NCBI RefSeq assembly: GCF_001544135.1
Contig: NZ_BCPV01000043.1
Location: forward strand, 1-32,232
Direction: 5' to 3'
DNA from: Geobacillus zalihae NBRC 101842
GTDB taxonomy: Bacteria; Bacillota; Bacilli; Bacillales; Anoxybacillaceae
Length of the DNA stretch: 32,232 bases
How positions within the stretch are numbered: position 1 is the first letter of the stretch; each line of letters begins with the position of its first letter. Of this stretch, positions 27,700-32,232 are shown in pieces. Made by a program: the position numbers and the translations under genes. The notes under the pieces are model-generated. The model was given only the letters and a program-made list of their open reading frames with translations. It did no database searches and was not told where the DNA came from.

Positions 27700-28476
27700 T
27701 CACGGCCTGGAAACGATATACGTCGCGCCATCGATTTCGATGGAGCGCTGTTCCTGCACCCCCACAATCCGGCACGAAAACGGGCGCGTTGATGGATGAC
27801 GTCGGTCAGCCTCATAGAACCGAATCGCAATGCCGCCGACAGCGAGCTTCGCATACGCTCCCGCCTCATCGCGCCCCACATCGGGTTTGGGCAAGTCAAA
27901 CAGCCGGCGGTAGCCGTTGACTGCCCGCTGGAGATCGAGGGTGTAGATGCTAATTGACGACAGCGAAACAGAGCCAATCGGGTGTCTCATGAGCGGTGCC
28001 AGCTCGTTCATCCGCACGTCATCGCCGTCGCCCCATTGGATGAAAAACGGATAGCGAAATGCACCGTCTGTGTCGTCTTCGATAAACAGCATCGACCATG
28101 TCAGCCGCTTGCCGTCATCGCGCTCGCGGCTGCCGGGGAGCGGACCGATTGGGGTAAACCCGTTTCGTTTGAGATGTGCCGCCACCGCTTCGATGTTGTT
28201 CGTGCGGAAGGCAAATTGGGAGAAGCCGTTTCCTTCTTGGCGGTCGGCGACAAGCTGGGCGATGAGCGGATTTCCGCACGTTCTCGCCGCCTGTCTATCA
28301 GCAATGCCGATCCATTCAATGTAGCGCAAATGCTCAAAGTAACATAAGGCGTTGTACGTTCCCCATGACGGATGGCGGCCGCCATGGATGGCTGTAAACC
28401 CCCATTGTTCAAACGCCGTTTTCGCTTGCTCTGGTCGTTCGGTTAAGTGGACGAGATGGTCAAACACGACATGCAT
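27700..28476 (-). CDS. VOC/glyoxalase-like domain protein
   Basis: A 258 aa protein of the vicinal oxygen chelate type, best matching the Glyoxalase_3-like layout. The N-terminal module begins VVFDHLVHLTERP and includes a GGRHPSWGTYNALCYF strand pair and YIEWIGI. A FAFRTNNIEAVAAHLK helix follows, and a second module from about 165 (VSLSSISIYTLDLQRAV) ends in IRFYEAD. GGAGGAGG just upstream on the minus strand supports the ATG at 28476. Its start is 29 nt behind the coiled-coil gene and it is followed by the amine oxidase, so the three are probably co-transcribed. The family includes dioxygenases and isomerases, and no substrate is evident. Confidence 0.8.
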   Translation of the reverse strand: MHVVFDHLVHLTERPEQAKTAFEQWGFTAIHGGRHPSWGTYNALCYFEHLRYIEWIGIADRQAARTCGNPLIAQLVADRQEGNGFSQFAFRTNNIEAVAAHLKRNGFTPIGPLPGSRERDDGKRLTWSMLFIEDDTDGAFRYPFFIQWGDGDDVRMNELAPLMRHPIGSVSLSSISIYTLDLQRAVNGYRRLFDLPKPDVGRDEAGAYAKLAVGGIAIRFYEADRRHPSTRPFSCRIVGVQEQRSIEIDGATYIVSRP

Positions 28477-28505
28477 GGCGGCGGCCTCCTCCTAGATGGA
28501 ATCGA

Positions 28506-29075
28506 TCAGCGGAACAGCATTTCTTTGAGCTTGTAAATGATTCGTTCGTTATCGACGGTGCGGTGGGCGATAAAATTCAAATCGAGCTTGATGTCTTCAA
28601 TTTGGGCGGACAATTGTTCGTAACGGGAATCCATTTTTTGTTCGAGGCGGTCCACCGTTTGTTTCAATGAGGAAAATTCCCGGTGAAGCTGGTGGATGTC
28701 AGCAGCGAGAGCTTCCAGTTTGGCGTCTGTTTCGTCTTGGCGGTGGAGGAGAGCAGCCACGATGCCGTTCAATTCCGTTTGCCCAGCGCGAAGCGAATCT
28801 TGTTCTTGACGCAGACGCTGTTGTTCCAAACGGATTTCCTGCTGTTCTTTTCGGATTTCTTGCTGTTCTTTTCGGATTTCTTGCTGTTCTTTTCGGATTT
28901 CTTGCTGTTCTCTCCGAATTTCTTGTTGCTCTTTCCGAATTTCTTCTTGTTCCTGGCGAATGGCGATTTGTTCACGCTCGAGCCGCTCTTGGCCTTCTAC
29001 GAGCTTTTGCAGTGTGCTGTCCATGGCGTTCAGGCGATCAAGCACTTGGGCGAGCAAAGCGTCACTCATCGTCAT
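28506..29075 (-). CDS. Long coiled-coil protein with heptad repeats
   Basis: A 189 aa protein that is nearly all predicted coiled coil. A short N-terminal part (SDALLAQVLDRLNAMDSTL) leads into about 55 residues of repeated EQQEIRK heptads (about 38-95), followed by another helical part with LKQTVDRLEQK and a C-terminal segment FIAHRTVDNERIIYKLKEM. There is no signal peptide or transmembrane segment. The gene has a perfect consensus promoter. The start is ATG at 29075 with AAGGGGG 4 nt upstream; the in-frame ATG at 29069, 10 nt away, is a possible alternative. It leads a probable operon with the VOC and amine oxidase genes. Function is unknown. Confidence 0.75.
   Translation of the reverse strand: MTMSDALLAQVLDRLNAMDSTLQKLVEGQERLEREQIAIRQEQEEIRKEQQEIRREQQEIRKEQQEIRKEQQEIRKEQQEIRLEQQRLRQEQDSLRAGQTELNGIVAALLHRQDETDAKLEALAADIHQLHREFSSLKQTVDRLEQKMDSRYEQLSAQIEDIKLDLNFIAHRTVDNERIIYKLKEMLFR
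28831..28956 (-). repeat. Tandem 21-bp repeats in the coiled-coil gene
   Basis: Six units of 21 bp, starting at 28831, 28852, 28873, 28894, 28915 and 28936, encode repeated heptads such as EQQEIRK. Units 2 and 3 (28852-28893) are identical and the rest differ slightly. Every gain or loss keeps the reading frame, so the coiled coil can change length between strains. Confidence 0.9.
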
Positions 29076-29155
29076 GATTCCCCCTTTTTTCGTCTGTTAT
29101 GGCCATTATAGTACATATGTTCGGGGTTGTCAATCAAGAAAATTTGAACATCCAT
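29072..29155 (-). CDS. Possible 27-aa coupled leader ORF before the coiled-coil gene
   Basis: ATG at 29155, with AAGGAG about 10 nt upstream, opens a 27-codon frame (MDVQIFLIDNPEHMYYNG...) whose TGA overlaps the coiled-coil ATG as ATGA. It would fit translational coupling. Against it, the perfect sigma-A promoter lies inside this frame, so a transcript from that promoter would not contain its start. It is real only if a further promoter upstream exists. Confidence 0.25.
   Translation of the reverse strand: MDVQIFLIDNPEHMYYNGHNRRKKGES
29105..29133 (-). promoter_or_regulatory. Perfect sigma-A promoter of the coiled-coil operon
   Basis: On the minus strand TTGACA (complement of 29128-29133) and TATAAT (complement of 29105-29110) are exact consensus with the ideal 17 bp spacer. 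Transcription would start near 29098, about 22 nt before the coiled-coil gene. Such a strong promoter suggests that expression is high, or controlled by a repressor. ATGTTC (29117-29122) and GAACAT (29146-29151) form a wide inverted repeat around the -35. Confidence 0.85.
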
Positions 29156-29159
29156 GGCG

Positions 29160-29188
29160 GACAAACTCCTTCCCATTCCTTGTTTGTC
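29160..29188. repeat. Inverted repeat upstream of the coiled-coil promoter
   Basis: GACAAAC (29160-29166) and GTTTGTC (29182-29188) are a perfect 7 bp inverted repeat with a 15 bp spacer, just upstream of the strong minus-strand promoter. It could be a regulator binding site or a hairpin. No T run accompanies it. Confidence 0.4.
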
Positions 29189-29259
29189 AACGGTTTATTC
29201 CATATCGATGCCCAACAATCCTCCCGATTTTTGTCAGCAGCATCCAAAATATGAGATGT

Positions 29260-29835
29260 TCACATGGAAGCAAATACTTTTGGCAATGAGATGAAGAGCT
29301 TTGGAAAAATATGAGGGCAAATCGTTTCATCTTTATAGTGCACTCCCGCTTGGTGAAACTTTTGATCTTGCAAGGCATATTTTTCGACGGTCTCATGAAC
29401 CGGATCGACAATCCAGTATTCTCTGACACCAGCTTGTTCGTAGTTGTGAAATTTCGTAATGCGGTCGTGTTTGGCGGTAGATGGAGAAAGAACTTCTACG
29501 ATAAGATCAGGCGCCCCATAAATTCGCTCATCACCAATTTTTTGTTTGTCACAAACAACAATGAAATCGGGAATATACCAATCTTTAATGTCATGAAGAG
29601 GAGTATCTTTTGTTGCGAATAAACATACATCGATCGGTGCGACAAATACTTCACACGAGGAATGGTGTAGAAAGTCGAAAAACTGTGCTGACAAAGCTGT
29701 CACGATACGTTGATGTCTTGGTGTAGGTGAAGGAGTCATAAATAGGACGCCGTCAATTCCCTCATATCGTTTTTCCTCAGGGAAGTTTACGTAATCTGCA
29801 TATGTCCATGGATGATTTTGATTTGGCAGCGACAT
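29260..29835 (-). CDS. Uma2/DUF820 family PD-(D/E)XK nuclease-like protein
   Basis: A 191 aa protein with the Uma2 (DUF820) fold. The N-terminus has WTYADYVNFPEEKRYEGIDG with the family YE-DG element. WYIPDFIVVCD (Asp90), GAPDLIVEVLSPST (107-120, Asp110 and Glu114), a following D...K...Y segment and GVREYWIVDP are the conserved core, so the PD-(D/E)XK-type active site appears whole. Substrate and role are unknown. The family is very numerous in cyanobacteria and scattered in Bacillaceae. GGAGGG lies before ATG 29835. Base composition is more AT-rich than the surrounding genes, which suggests later acquisition. Confidence 0.85.
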   Translation of the reverse strand: MSLPNQNHPWTYADYVNFPEEKRYEGIDGVLFMTPSPTPRHQRIVTALSAQFFDFLHHSSCEVFVAPIDVCLFATKDTPLHDIKDWYIPDFIVVCDKQKIGDERIYGAPDLIVEVLSPSTAKHDRITKFHNYEQAGVREYWIVDPVHETVEKYALQDQKFHQAGVHYKDETICPHIFPKLFISLPKVFASM

Positions 29836-30142
29836 GCAATTTCCCTCCTTGTGCTTTCATTTTATCGTATTTCTTTGAATAAAAAAAGGCGTCACGAGCG
29901 ATTCCTTCCTGTGTCTAAATTAGGAGCGCGTCCTTTTTCTCCCATCAACCGTTTACTCATGCGAGTGACGTCCTATTGTGCGCTGTTCAGGAAAACGAAA
30001 TATTCCTACATCAAAATTAAATCCTCCCGGTTTCACGCCTGCCTTCGCTATTGGGGGGTGTTATGGAACGTTGTATTCATTTGCATCGCGAATATGTAGA
30101 TTGATTCTCGCTCAGAACACGCGGCAACTGTTGCTTCATTCG
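29836..30142. other. Intergenic stretch with no supported gene
   Basis: Between Uma2 and the gatC promoter I see no convincing gene. GGCGTCAC (29887-29894) and GTGACGTCC (29964-29972) pair with a bulge, and on the minus strand this is followed by a T run, so it may be a long-loop terminator, although no minus-strand gene is seen to its right. A short AGGA/TCCT hairpin with T's lies near 29921-29937. A 95-codon plus-strand frame here (29812-30099) looks random. Confidence 0.5.
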
Positions 30143-30171
30143 TTGAAAGTTTGGTATCATCATGGTATTGT
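30143..30171 (+). promoter_or_regulatory. Likely gatCAB promoter
   Basis: TTGAAA (30143-30148) and TATTGT (30166-30171) are separated by 17 bp, about 30 nt before the gatC start. The GGAGGTG site at 30189-30195 follows. Confidence 0.6.
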
Positions 30172-30200
30172 GATAGGTCGAACTCGTTGGAGGTGAAACC

Positions 30201-30491
30201 ATGTCGCGAATTTCGATTGACCAAGTCAAACACGTCGCCGACCTAGCGCGATTGGCGATTACGGATGAAGAGGCGGAGATGTTTGCGAAACAGCTCGATG
30301 CGATCATTACATTTGCCGAGCAGTTGAATGAATTGGATACGGAGAATGTTCCGCCGACTTCGCACGTGCTTGATATGAGAAACGTGATGCGCGAGGATAT
30401 TCCAGAACCGGGGCTGCCGCGCGAAGAAGTGTTGAAAAACGCGCCGGATCAGCAAGACGGCCAGTTCCGTGTGCCGGCCATTTTAGAGTAA
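30201..30491 (+). CDS. gatC: Asp-tRNA(Asn)/Glu-tRNA(Gln) amidotransferase subunit C
   Basis: A 96 aa subunit that wraps GatA and GatB together and stabilises GatA. The N-terminal [20 protein letters not shown], the FAEQLNELD helix end and the C-terminal [21 protein letters not shown] are typical. ATG at 30201 follows GGAGGTG by 5 nt. It leads gatA by 12 nt, matching the usual gatC-gatA-gatB order. The complex converts Glu-tRNA(Gln) to Gln-tRNA(Gln) because Bacillaceae generally lack glutaminyl-tRNA synthetase. Confidence 0.95.
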   Translation: MSRISIDQVKHVADLARLAITDEEAEMFAKQLDAIITFAEQLNELDTENVPPTSHVLDMRNVMREDIPEPGLPREEVLKNAPDQQDGQFRVPAILE

Positions 30492-30503
30492 GGAGGGGGA
30501 TTT

Positions 30504-31961
30504 ATGTCGCTTTTTGACCATTCCGTGCAAGAATTACATACGTTGCTGCAGAAAAAAGAAGTGTCCGTTTCCGATCTCGTCGACGAATCGTACCGCCGCA
30601 TCGGCGAAGTGGAAGAGAAAGTGCAAGCGTTTTTAACATTAAATGAAGAACAGGCGAGGGCGAAAGCGAAGGAGCTCGATGACCGGCTCGCCAAAGGTGA
30701 AGAAACGAACCCGCTGTTCGGCTTGCCGATCGGCATTAAAGACAACATCGTCACAAAAGGATTGCGCACGACATGCGCCAGCAAAATTCTATACAACTTT
30801 GACCCGATTTATGACGCTACTGTCATGGAGCGGCTGCATGCCGCAGGGGCGATCACGATCGGGAAGCTGAACATGGACGAGTTCGCCATGGGCTCGTCGA
30901 CGGAAAACTCCGGCTTTCAGCTGACGCGCAACCCGTGGGACGTAGAGCGCGTTCCGGGCGGCTCGAGCGGCGGTTCGGCGGCGTCGGTGGCGGCCGGCGA
31001 AGTGCCGTTTGCTTTAGGTTCTGATACGGGCGGTTCGATCCGCCAGCCGGCGGCGTTTTGCGGGGTTGTTGGCTTGAAGCCGACGTACGGACGCGTCTCG
31101 CGCTTTGGCCTCGTCGCGTTTGCCTCGTCGCTTGACCAAATCGGCCCGATTACGCGCACGGTCGAAGACAACGCCTACTTATTGCAGGCGATAGCGGGTG
31201 TCGATCCGATGGATTCGACATCGGCAAATGTTCCGGTGCCAAACTATGTGGAGGCGTTGACCGGGGACATCAAAGGATTGAAAATCGCCGTGCCGAAAGA
31301 ATATTTAGGTGAGGGCGTCGATGAAGGCGTGCGCCAGTCGGTGCTTGCGGCGCTTGCCGTGCTTGAGAAGCTGGGTGCGGCGTGGGAAGAAGTGTCGCTG
31401 CCGCATTCGAAATATGCGCTCGCGACGTACTATTTGCTCGCTTCGTCCGAGGCATCAGCGAACTTGGCTCGCTTTGACGGCGTCCGCTACGGCTACCGGA
31501 CGGACAACGCGAAAAACTTGATCGATATGTATAAACTGACGCGAAGCGAAGGGTTTGGGGCGGAGGTCAAGCGCCGCATTATGCTCGGGACGTTCGCGTT
31601 AAGCTCGGGCTATTACGATGCGTATTACAAAAAAGCGCAAAAAGTGCGGACATTGATCAAACGAGATTTTGAGAACGTCTTTGAACAATATGACGTCATC
31701 ATCGGCCCGACGACACCGACACCGGCGTTTAAAATCGGTGAGAAAACGAACGATCCGCTGACGATGTATATGAACGACATTTTAACGATTCCAGTCAACT
31801 TGGCAGGCGTGCCGGCCATTTCCGTGCCGTGCGGCTTTGTCGATGGCTTGCCGGTCGGCTTGCAAATCATCGGCAAGCACTTTGATGAAAGCACTGTCTA
31901 CCGCGTCGCCCACGCTTTTGAACAAGCGACCGACTACCATAAGCAAAAACCGGTGTTGTAA
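30504..31961 (+). CDS. gatA: Glutamyl-tRNA(Gln) amidotransferase subunit A
   Basis: The glutaminase/amidase subunit, 485 aa, of the amidase signature family. It frees ammonia from glutamine for use by GatB. The catalytic triad is complete: Lys79 in [10 protein letters not shown], Ser154 in [11 protein letters not shown] and Ser178 in [15 protein letters not shown]. The C-terminal INVPVNLAG-like region ([19 protein letters not shown]) and [10 protein letters not shown] are characteristic. AGGAGGGGG precedes ATG at 30504. It is 13 nt ahead of gatB. Confidence 0.97.
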   Translation: MSLFDHSVQELHTLLQKKEVSVSDLVDESYRRIGEVEEKVQAFLTLNEEQARAKAKELDDRLAKGEETNPLFGLPIGIKDNIVTKGLRTTCASKILYNFDPIYDATVMERLHAAGAITIGKLNMDEFAMGSSTENSGFQLTRNPWDVERVPGGSSGGSAASVAAGEVPFALGSDTGGSIRQPAAFCGVVGLKPTYGRVSRFGLVAFASSLDQIGPITRTVEDNAYLLQAIAGVDPMDSTSANVPVPNYVEALTGDIKGLKIAVPKEYLGEGVDEGVRQSVLAALAVLEKLGAAWEEVSLPHSKYALATYYLLASSEASANLARFDGVRYGYRTDNAKNLIDMYKLTRSEGFGAEVKRRIMLGTFALSSGYYDAYYKKAQKVRTLIKRDFENVFEQYDVIIGPTTPTPAFKIGEKTNDPLTMYMNDILTIPVNLAGVPAISVPCGFVDGLPVGLQIIGKHFDESTVYRVAHAFEQATDYHKQKPVL

Positions 31962-31974
31962 GGGGGGTTAGGTG

Positions 31975-32232
31975 ATGAACTTTGAAACGGTCATCGGACT
32001 TGAGGTGCACGTCGAGCTGAAAACGAAATCGAAAATTTTCTCCAGCAGCCCGAACGCGTTCGGCGCGCCCCCGAACACGCAAACGAACGTCATCGACTTA
32101 GGGTATCCGGGCGTGCTGCCGGTGTTGAACCGGCAGGCGGTCGAGTTTGCGATGAAAGCGGCGATGGCGTTAAACTGCGAAATCGCGACCGAGACGAAAT
32201 TCGACCGCAAAAACTACTTTTATCCGGACAAC
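31975..32232 (+). CDS. gatB: Asp/Glu-tRNA amidotransferase subunit B, partial
   Basis: The first 86 codons of GatB, cut by the end of the window; the full family length is about 475 aa. It opens [17 protein letters not shown], the family N-terminus, followed by [30 protein letters not shown] and [10 protein letters not shown], the start of the cradle domain with the conserved glutamyl-phosphate kinase site. The ATG at 31975 follows GGGGGG; a GTG directly before it is possible. It activates the tRNA-bound Glu or Asp and accepts ammonia from GatA. Confidence 0.95.
   Translation, partial: MNFETVIGLEVHVELKTKSKIFSSSPNAFGAPPNTQTNVIDLGYPGVLPVLNRQAVEFAMKAAMALNCEIATETKFDRKNYFYPDN

Noticed and set aside
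28831-28956. Tandem repeats considered as a CRISPR array
   Set aside because: The units abut with no spacers and lie in frame within a coding sequence.
28683-29111. Plus-strand frame rich in FLLFFSDFLLF repeats
   Set aside because: It is the reverse of the coiled-coil repeats. The repeated hydrophobic look comes from the 21-bp units, and no ribosome binding site supports it.
29112-29124. PurBox-like CCGAAC in the coiled-coil promoter
   Set aside because: Only one box with three mismatches and no properly spaced inverted partner; not enough for PurR control.
29812-30099. Plus-strand 95-codon frame before gatC
   Set aside because: It starts inside the Uma2 gene, has no ribosome binding site, no recognisable domain, and looks like random sequence.

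Overview
The window is chromosome of a thermophilic, moderately GC-rich member of the Bacillaceae, almost certainly Geobacillus. This rests on gene order and on protein sequence: the de novo purine operon followed by yerA-yerB-yerC-pcrB-pcrA-ligA-yerH(camS) and gatCAB is the Bacillus subtilis backbone, and PcrA (724 aa) and LigA (670 aa) match, as far as I recall them, the well-studied G. stearothermophilus proteins almost residue for residue. Species identity cannot be settled from the window alone.

Layout. (1) 1-390: a 5S rRNA gene with a consensus promoter directly in front, its terminator, then an unexplained RNA hairpin and second terminator. (2) 436-879, minus strand: a small Hsp20-type protein. 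(3) 939-14212: the complete purine operon under two controls, a pair of inverted PurBoxes upstream of the promoter (initiation) and a guanine riboswitch with a readable antiterminator/terminator switch (elongation). Its twelve genes purEKBCSQLFMNHD encode every step from PRPP to IMP. Most are joined by overlaps, with gaps only at purB-purC, purF-purM and purH-purD. (4) 14055-14658, minus strand: a 34-codon EYxxD-type membrane peptide antisense to the end of purD, and a DUF2892/YgaP-like membrane protein. (5) 14756-24290: yerA, yerB and yerC, a terminator, then pcrB-pcrA-ligA-yerH from an extended -10 promoter. (6) 24373 to about 25430: an AT-rich IS200/IS605-type tnpB-only element whose TnpB has lost an internal segment. 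(7) 25480-29835: an accessory block with a LOG-family hydrolase on the plus strand and, on the minus strand, a coiled-coil protein, a VOC/glyoxalase-like protein and a flavin amine oxidase forming a probable operon, then a Uma2-family gene. (8) 30201-32232: gatC, gatA and the start of gatB, cut by the window end.

The purine block, the replication/repair genes and gatCAB are conserved housekeeping functions. The parts least explained by known annotation are the decayed TnpB with intact ends, the coiled-coil/VOC/amine-oxidase operon with its repeat-built coiled coil and a hairpin that hides the oxidase ribosome binding site, the antisense small membrane protein, and the orphan RNA structure between the 5S gene and hsp20. 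I saw no CRISPR array, tRNA, prophage or defence island, and no convincing wholly new multi-gene system.
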